DNA of 16,238 nucleotides from an uncultured Ruminococcus sp. GTDB taxonomy: Bacteria > Bacillota > Clostridia > Oscillospirales > Ruminococcaceae. Positions 1-6,916 of this stretch are shown here, in pieces; the stretch's first letter is position 1; each line of letters opens with the position of its first letter. The stretch is taken from contig CALEJX010000009.1 in NCBI GenBank assembly GCA_937898375.1, forward strand, positions 1 through 16,238, given 5' to 3'. The notes beneath the pieces are model-generated. The model saw only the letters and a list, made by a program, of their open reading frames with translations, did not search any database and was not told the DNA's origin. Both the position numbers and the translations under genes were made by a program.

Positions 1-2198
1 CGGCGAAGAAAGAGCGCAAAAAGCTTAAAACTTCCATGAGCTTTCTCACTGCGCTGTCTTTGAGCCGAAACAATCTTATGACCAAAAAGGCAAGAACCCT
101 TCTTACCTCTTTTGCAGGCTCTATCGGTATAATCGGTATCGCACTTATTCTTTCTATCTCAAACGGCGTTCAGCTTTATATAGATCAGGTACAGTCTGAT
201 ACACTTTCAAGCTATCCGCTTCAGATAACAAAGACCACCGCAAGTATCGGCGAGATAATGAACACAATGGCTAAAAACCATGAGGACTCTGCAAACCACG
301 GCAAAGATAAGGTCTATTCTCAGAATGCCATGGGCGAGATGATAAACACACTCATGGAGGAAACAAAGGTCAACAATTTGGAGAAGTTCAAGAAATACCT
401 TGACGATAACAGCGACATTAAAGACCTTACAAGCGACGTTCAGTACACATATGCCACTACGCTTAACGTTTTCACAGAGAGCGACAGCGGCGTAATGCAG
501 GTCAATCCGTCAACACTTCTTGAAGATATGGGATATATGTCCTCAACTCAGACGGAAGCAATGTCCATGAGCAGTTCAATGGGCGGCATGATGGGCATGG
601 GCACTAACGTGTGGAGCGAAATGATAGATAACGAGGAGCTTATCGACAAGCAGTATGACGTTATCGCAGGACGTTTGCCTGAAAAGTATAACGAAGTTGT
701 GCTTGTGGTGGATAAGAACAACGAGATAAATGACTATGTGCTTTATTCTCTTGGACTTCTCGATCCAAGTTCCCTTAACGGCATAGTTAGACGTGCCTTG
801 GCAGGAGAGGATATCTCCGTTGACAGCGAACAGCACGTTTACACCTATGACGAGCTTCTTGACCTGAAATTCAAGGTCGTTCCTACACCTGATTTCTATG
901 AGAAAAAAGACGGCGTGTGGGAAGATATGACGGGCGACGAGGACTACATGAAAAAGGCTGTTGCAAACGGCACCGAGATAAGCGTAGTCGGTATCTTAAG
1001 ACCTGACGAGGACGCTTCCTCTGCTTCAATAAACGGCGCAATAGGCTATCGTCATGACCTTATGACCTATCTTATCGACGAGGTAGACCAAAGCGAGATA
1101 GTAAAAGAGCAGAAAGCAAACCCTGACATAGATGTTTTCACAGGACTTAAATTCAAAACCGACGAGGCTGTGACAGACACAGACAGCAGTTCAGAAGCCG
1201 TTTCCGACAGCAATGCCGATACAGAAAGCAAGTCTGACAAAACAGCAGACAGTTCTGAAACAGACAAGCAGGCTGCGGCGGCAATTGCAGGCGCAGGCGA
1301 CAGCTCAATGGAAATTCCGGAGGGAATGACCGAGGAGCAGTATAAGGCTCTTATGGAGCAGAGCGGTGCTTCCGATACAGGCGAGCTTGCTGATATGGGC
1401 ATGGACGCTATGGGCTCAATGGATATGTCAGCAATTCAAAGCGGCGATATGTCATCGCTTACCGAAACTCAGAAGAAGTATATAGCTTCACTTTCTGACG
1501 AGCAAATGGACCTTATGAAACAAATGCTCAAAGAGCAGTCTGACACAAACGCAGAACAGCTTGCAAACAGCGGAAAATATTCCACCTCAAACTATGACAA
1601 CAACATGAAAACTCTTGGTTATTCAGTTGTTGAAGACCCTGACAGCATAAATATCTATCCTGTGGACTTTGCTTCAAAGGAAAAGATAATAGATTTGATC
1701 GATGATTATAACAACAGCGTGGGCGAGGAAGACAAGATAGAATACACAGACTATGTTGGTCTTATGATGAGTTCTATCACCTCTATCATAAACGCTATCA
1801 GCTATGTTCTTATCGCATTCGTTGCAATATCACTTGTTGTATCCTCTATCATGATAGGCATTATAACCTACATCTCAGTTTTGGAAAGAACAAAGGAGAT
1901 CGGTATTCTCAGAAGTATCGGTGCTTCAAAGAAGGATATTTCCAGAGTGTTCAATGCCGAAACTGTTATCGTGGGATTTGTGGCAGGTGCATTGGGCATG
2001 ATAATCCCCTACCTGCACACAATACCGATAAATGCAATAATATCACATCTTACAGACGTGCCGATAAGAGCTTCGATACCTATCAGTGCGGCAGTTATAC
2101 TCATTGCAATAAGCATTTGCCTGACGCTTATCGCAGGTCTGTTCCCGTCAAGAGTGGCGGCAAAGAAAGACCCTGTTATCGCACTGAGAACAGAATAG
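1..2198 (+). CDS. ABC transporter permease (MacB/FtsX type), 5' end outside window
   Basis: The reading frame is open from base 3, so the first ATG (base 36) is probably internal. The Lys-rich stretch before it looks like the linker of ATPase-permease fusions, so an ATP-binding domain is expected upstream (inference). Counting from that ATG, a membrane segment lies at about residues 22-46. A large extracellular domain of over 500 residues follows, then three membrane segments at about 583-612, 642-668 and 682-702. The C-terminal part is a typical FtsX-like domain, with ERTKEIGILRSIGAS at 617-631. The extracellular part contains a Ser/Asp/Thr-rich low-complexity insert (about 376-425) and two Met-rich patches (165-196 and 451-472). 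MacB-type proteins use ATP to drive export or extraction of peptides, lipids or drugs by mechanotransmission. The substrate cannot be read here. A small peptide gene follows 30 bases after the stop, suggesting a shared transcript. Confidence 0.9.
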   Translation, partial: AKKERKKLKTSMSFLTALSLSRNNLMTKKARTLLTSFAGSIGIIGIALILSISNGVQLYIDQVQSDTLSSYPLQITKTTASIGEIMNTMAKNHEDSANHGKDKVYSQNAMGEMINTLMEETKVNNLEKFKKYLDDNSDIKDLTSDVQYTYATTLNVFTESDSGVMQVNPSTLLEDMGYMSSTQTEAMSMSSSMGGMMGMGTNVWSEMIDNEELIDKQYDVIAGRLPEKYNEVVLVVDKNNEINDYVLYSLGLLDPSSLNGIVRRALAGEDISVDSEQHVYTYDELLDLKFKVVPTPDFYEKKDGVWEDMTGDEDYMKKAVANGTEISVVGILRPDEDASSASINGAIGYRHDLMTYLIDEVDQSEIVKEQKANPDIDVFTGLKFKTDEAVTDTDSSSEAVSDSNADTESKSDKTADSSETDKQAAAAIAGAGDSSMEIPEGMTEEQYKALMEQSGASDTGELADMGMDAMGSMDMSAIQSGDMSSLTETQKKYIASLSDEQMDLMKQMLKEQSDTNAEQLANSGKYSTSNYDNNMKTLGYSVVEDPDSINIYPVDFASKEKIIDLIDDYNNSVGEEDKIEYTDYVGLMMSSITSIINAISYVLIAFVAISLVVSSIMIGIITYISVLERTKEIGILRSIGASKKDISRVFNAETVIVGFVAGALGMIIPYLHTIPINAIISHLTDVPIRASIPISAAVILIAISICLTLIAGLFPSRVAAKKDPVIALRTE

Positions 2199-2228
2199 TT
2201 TATTTTAGACCCCAAGGAGGTAATCACT

Positions 2229-2333
2229 ATGAAAAAACTTACAGCAGAAAAAATGGACAACATCATGGGCGCAATGAGCTGTATCGTAACAGGTCTTTGC
2301 CTGGCGGCGCTTATAATGCTTGGTTGGTGCTAA
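2229..2333 (+). CDS. 34-residue hydrophobic Cys-containing peptide
   Basis: This short ORF has an excellent ribosome site (AAGGAGG at 2214-2220, 8 nt before the ATG), lies 30 bases after the ABC permease stop and ends shortly before a hairpin terminator, so it looks translated. Residues 1-15 (MKKLTAEKMDNIMGA) are polar. Residues 17-34 are hydrophobic, with cysteines at 18, 24 and 34, and could form one membrane helix. The N-terminal part has hydrophobic residues at -4, -7 and -12 relative to Gly14-Ala15, the spacing of double-glycine-type leaders of exported peptides. It may therefore be a secreted peptide precursor or simply a small membrane protein that accompanies the transporter. I do not recognise the family. 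The existence of the gene is fairly secure from the ribosome site; the function is open. Confidence 0.6.
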   Translation: MKKLTAEKMDNIMGAMSCIVTGLCLAALIMLGWC

Positions 2334-2370
2334 ATTACTGACATTTCCATAACAAATTCCTATACAAGCT

Positions 2371-2412
2371 CTGCCCGTCATACCATTTCGGTTGGCGGGC
2401 AGTAGTTTTCTT
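2371..2412 (+). terminator. Intrinsic terminator after the ABC/peptide unit
   Basis: CTGCCCG (2371-2377) pairs with CGGGCAG (2396-2402), with further imperfect pairing inside, followed by a short T-rich run (TAGTTTTCTT). It would end the ABC permease-peptide transcript before the two-component genes. The T tract is weak, so some read-through is possible. Confidence 0.6.
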
Positions 2413-2460
2413 GTGAATTGGTGTGGTATGGCTTAGAATATTCTATAAACCGTCACAAAT

Positions 2461-2488
2461 TTTACACAATAATAGGTTATCATATAGA
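2461..2488 (+). promoter_or_regulatory. Likely promoter of the two-component operon
   Basis: TTTACA (2461-2466) and TATAGA (2483-2488) are separated by 16 nt, upstream of the response regulator. TATCAT at 2478-2483 is an alternative -10. The match is moderate. The regulator's ribosome site AGGGAGG is at 2505-2511, 7 nt before its ATG. Confidence 0.4.
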
Positions 2489-2518
2489 AAGAATATGAAT
2501 TAATAGGGAGGAATACTT

Positions 2519-3193
2519 ATGGCAAAAATTCTTGTAGTCGATGACGAAATTAAAATAAGAGAGATAATCAAAGAGTATGCCGAGTTTGAGGGATATGAAG
2601 TAGCTCAGGCTGAGGACGGCATGCAGGCTGTGGAAATGGTGAAAAATCAAGATTTCGATATCATCATAATGGACGTTATGATGCCGAAGCTTGACGGCTA
2701 TTCAGCTTGCAAGGAGATAAGAAAGATAAAGCAGATACCTGTTATAATGCTTTCTGCAAGGGGCGAGGAGTATGATAAGCTTTTCGGCTTTGAGATAGGC
2801 GTTGACGATTATGTTGTAAAGCCGTTCTCACCAAAGGAGCTTATGGCAAGGGTAAGGGCGGTGCTCAACCGTGCGTCGGCTTCTCAGCACACTGAAGACG
2901 TTATAAAATATGAGGGTCTGGAGATAAACTTTACAGCCCGTGAAGTAAAGATAGACGGCAAGAAAGTTTCTATGACGCCGAAAGAGTATGATCTGCTTTT
3001 TTATTTGGTGAAGAACATGAACATTGCGCTTTCAAGAGAAAAGCTTCTTGAAGAAGTTTGGGGCTTTGATTTTTACGGCGATGACAGAACTGTGGACACT
3101 CACATAAAAATGCTGAGAAACAGCCTTGGAAAATACCGCAATCTGATCGTTACCCTGAGAGGAATGGGATACAAGTTTGAAAAGATCCAGTAA
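2519..3193 (+). CDS. OmpR/PhoB-family response regulator
   Basis: This 224-residue cytoplasmic transcription regulator has a receiver domain at 1-118 and a winged-helix DNA-binding domain at about 128-222. Receiver hallmarks are present: acidic pair D8/D9, phospho-acceptor D52 (IIIMDVMMPKLDG), S79 and K101 in VVKPF. The C-terminal domain carries the usual RTVDTHIKMLRNSLG recognition helix and the GMGYKF wing. The ATG has an AGGGAGG site 7 nt upstream. The kinase gene overlaps its last 17 bases, so the two form a cognate pair with probable translational coupling. Its targets are unknown; the adjacent ABC transporter is a reasonable guess because such pairs often control neighbouring export genes. 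Confidence 0.95.
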   Translation: MAKILVVDDEIKIREIIKEYAEFEGYEVAQAEDGMQAVEMVKNQDFDIIIMDVMMPKLDGYSACKEIRKIKQIPVIMLSARGEEYDKLFGFEIGVDDYVVKPFSPKELMARVRAVLNRASASQHTEDVIKYEGLEINFTAREVKIDGKKVSMTPKEYDLLFYLVKNMNIALSREKLLEEVWGFDFYGDDRTVDTHIKMLRNSLGKYRNLIVTLRGMGYKFEKIQ

Positions 3194-4721
3194 GCTTGCA
3201 GGATTTAAGGAAAAAGTCAGCAAAAAGACGGCGGCGATAAAAGCTAAAAGAAGTCTGCGGTCATATGTGTGGATGTATTTTATCTTTTTCACGGCTTTTA
3301 TTCTTATTCTCATATGGCTTTTTCAGTATTTTTTCTTAGAGAGATATTACCAATCGGCGAAGATAAGAGATATCACTGACGCTGCAAATCAGATAATCCA
3401 AGCATATGGCACTGACGAGCAGGAGGTAACGAACCGCTCGCTGGCTTTTGACAACAGCCTTTGCATTGTTATAACGGACGAAATGGGCAATCCCCTTGTG
3501 ATAGAAAACAACATGGGTGCTTATTCGCATCTTAACAAGGTCATAAACAAGGGCTATGGCATTGGGCTTTTCAAGATGATATCTCAGCTGAAGCAATCGG
3601 ACGATAACTATATCACGAAAATTGCCCAGAACGAGAATTTCAAGAGCAAAGAGATATTTTACTGCACGTCTATTTACACTGAGGACTCTGACACGCAGGC
3701 TTATCTTTTTATTGAAAGCTCTATCGAGCCGATAGATTCAACTGTAAGCATTATAAGAGAACAGCTTATTTATATCACTATCATACTTTTTGAACTGGCG
3801 TTCATTGTAACGATGTTTATTTCAAAGCGCCTTTCAAAACCTATCGTAGACATTACGGACACGGCGAAAAAGTTTGGCGAGGGTGATTATACTGTTGATT
3901 TCAGCGGTCACGGATATCGTGAGATAGAGGAGCTTTCCACTGTTCTTAACAACGCCAAGGACGAGATACAAAAGGTATCGGAACTTAGGAAAGACCTTAT
4001 TGCGAACATTTCTCACGACCTGAGAACGCCGCTCACTATGGTAAAGGCTTATGCGGAGATGATAAGGGACTTGTCGGGCGACAATCCTGTTAAGAGGCAG
4101 GAGCATATCCAAGTTATTATCGACGAGGCGGACAGGCTTTCAAGCTTGGTAAACAATCTGCTGGAGCTTTCAAAGCTGGAGTCGGGCAATGCGGAGCTTA
4201 AGCTGACAGACTTCTCCATAGTTGACAAGCTAAATGACTGCATGACGAGATATCAGCTTCTTATCGAGCAAAACGGCTACGATATCAAGTATATCCCTGA
4301 CGAGGACAGGGTCATTACGGCGGATATCGCAAAGCTGGATCAGGTGATTTACAACTTTATAAACAATGCTATAAACTACACGGGTGACAACAAAGTCATT
4401 CGTATCAAGCAGATAAACAAGGCTGACGTGGTTCGTATTGAGGTAACAGACAACGGAAAGGGCATTTCCAAAGAGCTTCTGCCTAAGATATTTGACAGAT
4501 ACTACCGTGACGCAAAGGTAAAGCGTGACGTTGTAGGAACGGGACTTGGACTTTCAATTTGTCAGGAGATACTGAAAGCTCACGGCTTTGCGTACGGCGT
4601 TCAATCGGAGGAGGGCAAAGGCTCGACATTCTGGTTTGAGGCGAAGATAGCAAAGCAGGAGAGCAAGACTGTACAGAAAATGGAAAGCAAGCTTTCGCTC
4701 AGTGGGCTGGAGGAGAAATAG
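3177..4721 (+). CDS. Sensor histidine kinase
   Basis: This is a 514-residue membrane kinase. A basic N-terminal tail (1-30) precedes TM1 at about 33-53. An extracytoplasmic sensor of about 140 residues follows, then TM2 at about 195-215, HAMP (216-270), HisKA with phospho-acceptor H280 (ANISHDLRTPLT) and an HATPase domain. That domain has an N box at 393-398, DNGKGIS (425-431) and GTGLGLS (454-460), so catalytic residues are intact. I take the TTG at 3177 as start: it keeps the basic tail and overlaps the regulator stop by 17 nt, and a GAGAGG lies 14 nt upstream. The nearest later starts (GTG and ATG at residues 32 and 34) would cut into TM1. The sensor domain is too large for the short-loop BceS type. 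The ligand is unknown. Confidence 0.93.
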   Translation: MKRSSKLAGFKEKVSKKTAAIKAKRSLRSYVWMYFIFFTAFILILIWLFQYFFLERYYQSAKIRDITDAANQIIQAYGTDEQEVTNRSLAFDNSLCIVITDEMGNPLVIENNMGAYSHLNKVINKGYGIGLFKMISQLKQSDDNYITKIAQNENFKSKEIFYCTSIYTEDSDTQAYLFIESSIEPIDSTVSIIREQLIYITIILFELAFIVTMFISKRLSKPIVDITDTAKKFGEGDYTVDFSGHGYREIEELSTVLNNAKDEIQKVSELRKDLIANISHDLRTPLTMVKAYAEMIRDLSGDNPVKRQEHIQVIIDEADRLSSLVNNLLELSKLESGNAELKLTDFSIVDKLNDCMTRYQLLIEQNGYDIKYIPDEDRVITADIAKLDQVIYNFINNAINYTGDNKVIRIKQINKADVVRIEVTDNGKGISKELLPKIFDRYYRDAKVKRDVVGTGLGLSICQEILKAHGFAYGVQSEEGKGSTFWFEAKIAKQESKTVQKMESKLSLSGLEEK

Positions 4722-4733
4722 GATAAAATATAG

Positions 4734-4769
4734 GAGTGCATTATCGAAATGGTAATGCACTCTTTTTTT
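4734..4769 (+). terminator. Strong intrinsic terminator of the two-component operon
   Basis: There is a perfect 10-bp stem, GAGTGCATTA (4734-4743) with TAATGCACTC (4753-4762), a 9-nt loop and seven T residues (4763-4769), starting 13 nt after the kinase stop. Confidence 0.92.
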
Positions 4770-4798
4770 ATAAGTTTCTACTGCCGCAAAATAATCCC

Positions 4799-4827
4799 TT
4801 GCAATCCCCCGCAAAAAGTAGTATAAT
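4799..4827 (+). promoter_or_regulatory. Promoter of the first MATE gene
   Basis: TTGCAA (4799-4804) and a perfect TATAAT (4822-4827) are separated by 17 nt. The start codon is 33 nt downstream, preceded by an AGGAAG ribosome site (4847-4852). Confidence 0.82.
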
Positions 4828-4859
4828 AGTCTCTGACATCAAAAACAGGAAGTAATAAA

Positions 4860-6197
4860 ATGACTAAAACCAAAACGCAGACCATAGATTACGGCAAAGG
4901 CAGCACTTTCAAAATTCTTCTAAAGCTCGCTCCCCCCGTAATGCTCGCTCAGCTTATCCAAGCCCTTTACAATATTGTTGACAGCTTTTTTATCGGCAGA
5001 TACTCAGAAGCTGGTCTTACAGCCCTTTCTATTATCTACCCTATCCAGCTTCTTATGATAGCTTTCGGCGTGGGAACAGGCGTTGGCATCAACACACTCA
5101 TGGCTCACTACATGGGCATTGGCAGAAAACACAAGTCCGATGAATGTGCAGGCACAGCCGCCGCTCTCGGCATTTCAATGTGGATAATTTTTGCCGCTGT
5201 CTGCTTTTTCATCATGCCAGCCTACGCCCGAATGTCCACCATCTCACCCGAGGTCATAAAGCTCGTCACATCTTACGGCAGGATAGTCTGCACTTTCAGT
5301 ATCGGTCTTTTCTGCGAAAGCGTATGGACAAAAGTCCTCCAAGCAGAGGGTAATATGCGCACGCCTATGATAGCGCAGATAGTGGGCGCAATAGTGAACA
5401 TTATCCTCGACCCTATCCTCATATGGGGCGTGGGCTTTATTCCAACGCTTGGCATTTCAGGCGCAGCTATAGCCACTGTTATCGGACAGACCGCCGCAGC
5501 GGCTATCGTAATGCCAAAGGGTTTCCGCCGCTCCCCGAAGCCTTGGAAATACCCTTCCTATGTGAAAAAGATATACCGCCTAGGCTTCCCGAATATCCTC
5601 ATGCAGTCTGCCTACACATTTTACATATTCGGACTAAATATGATACTGAAGACTTTCTCTGATCAAGCCGTCACCGCTTTGGGGCTTTATTACAAATGGC
5701 AGGCGTTTTTCTTTATCCCACTGGGCGCAATGCAAACTTGTATCGTACCTATCATAAGCTACAATTACGCCGCAGGAAACTCCGAGCGGTGCAGTAAGAC
5801 CTTGAAAAACTCCGTTTTTATGGGCATGGCGCTTATGGCGTTCGGAACGCTCTGCTTTGAGCTTATCCCCTCGCAAATGCTCAGCGTGTTCTCTCACGAC
5901 CCTAAGGTCATCGCTATCGGAACAGTGGGCTTCCGCTTTATCGGTCTGAGCTTTCTGCCTATGACAACCTCGCTTATCTTCCCCGTGTTCTTTCAGGCGA
6001 TAGGCTATTCACTGAGAAGCTCGGCACTTACCATACTGCGAACCTTGGTGCTTTTCGTGCCATTAGGCTGGCTGTATTCACGCATAGGGCTTGACTATTT
6101 CTGGGCGACTTTCCCCACCACCGAAGTTATCACCACCATTGTGGGCTTTATTTTCTACCGCTCATTCAAAAAGACTTATGCTCAGCGTGGGCATTGA
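4860..6197 (+). CDS. MATE-family multidrug/cation antiporter (first copy)
   Basis: This 445-residue protein has about 12 hydrophobic segments and the usual MATE length. The family opening motif is clear near residues 20-60 (PPVMLAQLIQALYNIVDSFF followed by an IGR turn), and the second half repeats the pattern around 245-300. MATE proteins are inner-membrane antiporters that expel organic cations, drugs or metabolites in exchange for Na+ or H+. The substrate cannot be assigned. The start is set by AGGAAG 7 nt upstream of the ATG. The gene stands alone between its own promoter and terminator. Compared with the second MATE protein downstream, the N-terminal motif region is related but clearly distinct, so these are not recent duplicates. 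Confidence 0.93.
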   Translation: MTKTKTQTIDYGKGSTFKILLKLAPPVMLAQLIQALYNIVDSFFIGRYSEAGLTALSIIYPIQLLMIAFGVGTGVGINTLMAHYMGIGRKHKSDECAGTAAALGISMWIIFAAVCFFIMPAYARMSTISPEVIKLVTSYGRIVCTFSIGLFCESVWTKVLQAEGNMRTPMIAQIVGAIVNIILDPILIWGVGFIPTLGISGAAIATVIGQTAAAAIVMPKGFRRSPKPWKYPSYVKKIYRLGFPNILMQSAYTFYIFGLNMILKTFSDQAVTALGLYYKWQAFFFIPLGAMQTCIVPIISYNYAAGNSERCSKTLKNSVFMGMALMAFGTLCFELIPSQMLSVFSHDPKVIAIGTVGFRFIGLSFLPMTTSLIFPVFFQAIGYSLRSSALTILRTLVLFVPLGWLYSRIGLDYFWATFPTTEVITTIVGFIFYRSFKKTYAQRGH

Positions 6198-6201
6198 TAA
6201 G

Positions 6202-6239
6202 AAAACGTGTATTGCCGATATTGGCAGTACACGTTTTTT
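6202..6239 (+). terminator. Intrinsic terminator of the first MATE gene
   Basis: AAAACGTGTA (6202-6211) pairs with TACACGTTTT (6228-6237). An inner TGCC/GGCA stem lies at 6213-6216 and 6223-6226, and the run of T continues to 6239. It begins 5 nt after the stop codon. Confidence 0.87.
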
Positions 6240-6266
6240 CTATATAGTTGTAAGGCAATAAAAAAT

Positions 6267-6292
6267 GCCATGGCGTGAAATTCCGCCACGGC
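6267..6292. repeat. Short palindromic hairpin at the edge of the repeat cluster
   Basis: GCCATGGCG (6267-6275) and CGCCACGGC (6284-6292) form a 9-bp stem with one mismatch and an 8-nt loop. The right arm leads into the first copy of the duplicated block. Confidence 0.5.
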
Positions 6293-6383
6293 GAAACAAA
6301 GTTGTGCATTAGAAAAATCAGTTGAGCGGTAAAAAAATCCGCCCTACACAAAGTAAGGCGGAATATGGTGCAGGGGCAAGCCC
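6285..6383. repeat. Duplicated intergenic block, copy 1
   Basis: Its right part (6331-6383, 53 bp) matches 6497-6549 with a single base difference. Its left part (GGCGAAACAAAGT and GTTGAGCG) matches 6450-6462 and 6483-6490 with small spacing differences. It contains a TCCGCC/GGCGGA hairpin (6338-6343 and 6357-6362) next to an A-run, which on the - strand reads as a hairpin followed by T, a second terminator for ssrA. Confidence 0.8.
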
Positions 6384-6396
6384 ATACAAAGTAAAG

Positions 6397-6436
6397 TCGC
6401 CATACAAATTACCGTAGCGGTGTCTTTGTATGGCGA
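6397..6436. repeat. 40-bp near-perfect palindrome between the repeat copies
   Basis: TCGCCATACAAA (6397-6408) pairs perfectly with TTTGTATGGCGA (6425-6436). Inside, ACCG (6411-6414) pairs with CGGT (6418-6421) around a TAG loop. This could extrude as a cruciform or form a long RNA hairpin. No T-run follows the stem on + (it is followed by TAAAAATT), so it is not an obvious terminator. Confidence 0.75.
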
Positions 6437-6444
6437 TAAAAATT

Positions 6445-6549
6445 GCCGTGGCGAAACAAAGTATGGTTTATGAACAATGCTTGTTGAGCGAATATAAAAA
6501 AAATCCGCCCTACACAAAGTAAAGCGGAATATGGTGCAGGGGCAAGCCC
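6445..6549. repeat. Duplicated intergenic block, copy 2 (beside ssrA)
   Basis: This is the second copy of the 6285-6383 block. The 53-bp core at 6497-6549 differs from copy 1 by one base (AAAGCGG here, AAGGCGG there). It ends four bases from the tmRNA 3' CCA and holds the ssrA terminator and the GC-rich hairpin. Confidence 0.8.
6496..6528 (-). terminator. Probable intrinsic terminator of ssrA
   Basis: Read on the - strand, TCCGC (complement of 6524-6528), a 15-nt loop and GCGGA (complement of 6504-6508) are followed by eight T. The stem is only 5 bp, but a 6-bp version with seven T recurs in repeat copy 1 at 6331-6362. Confidence 0.6.
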
Positions 6550-6553
6550 CTGC
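6536..6553 (-). other. GC-rich tetraloop hairpin abutting the tmRNA 3' end
   Basis: On the - strand this reads GCAGGGG, CTTG, CCCCTGC: a perfect 7-bp stem with a CUUG tetraloop closed by G-C, a known very stable loop type. It starts at the base directly after the encoded CCA and would need removal during tmRNA 3' maturation. Confidence 0.6.
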
Positions 6554-6913
6554 TGGTGGAGGTGAGGAGAATCGAACTCCTGTCCGAAAGCCTATCCCCA
6601 CGAACTTCTACGAGTGTATTCTGTTATTTCGGAAAACTCCCGTTCCCTTGCACAAAGGCAAACAGACACGCCTGTGTGTTTGGTAGGCTGTGATACATCA
6701 CAAGGCTACAGCCGTCGCTTTGTAACGTTCACCACTGATCGACGCCTTTACCAAAGCCGTGGTACTCTAAGGCAAGACGAGCGCTGACTTAAGCAGCAGC
6801 TAATTCAAAATTATCGTTGTCGTCTAATTTTAAAACGTACGCCGTTTAAAGAGTGTGCGCTCCTCTACTCGCTTATCGTGCTTCAAAACCCCCGTCGAAA
6901 CCTTTACACCCCC
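6554..6913 (-). ncRNA. ssrA: tmRNA (transfer-messenger RNA)
   Basis: This one-piece tmRNA of about 360 nt rescues ribosomes stalled on broken mRNA together with SmpB. The 5' end GGGGGTG (6913-6907) pairs with CACCTCC near the 3' end in a 7-bp acceptor stem containing one G-U, and CCA is encoded at 6556-6554. A T-arm (AGGAG, TTCGATT, CTCCT) and the 5' GGTTTCGACGGGGG region are recognisable. The tag frame ends GAC GAC AAC GAT AAT TTT GAA TTA GCT GCT GCT TAA, giving DDNDNFELAAA, with the stop at 6791-6789. A plausible resume codon is GCG at 6842-6840, giving AYVLKLDDNDNFELAAA (inference). The 5' end lies 3 nt after the smpB stop. Confidence 0.96.
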
Positions 6914-6916
6914 GTG

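Noticed and set aside
2117..2341. 74-codon + ORF across the end of the ABC gene
   Set aside because: It lacks a ribosome site and overlaps the real permease end out of frame. The peptide frame at 2229 has the AAGGAGG site.
6397..6436. 40-bp palindrome as a terminator
   Set aside because: No T-run follows it on the + strand, and the A-rich stretch on its left gives only a short T-run on the - strand. It fits a repeat element better.
6331..6549. Repeats as a CRISPR array
   Set aside because: There are only two copies of a long block, with internal hairpins and unequal spacing. There are no regular spacers and no cas genes.
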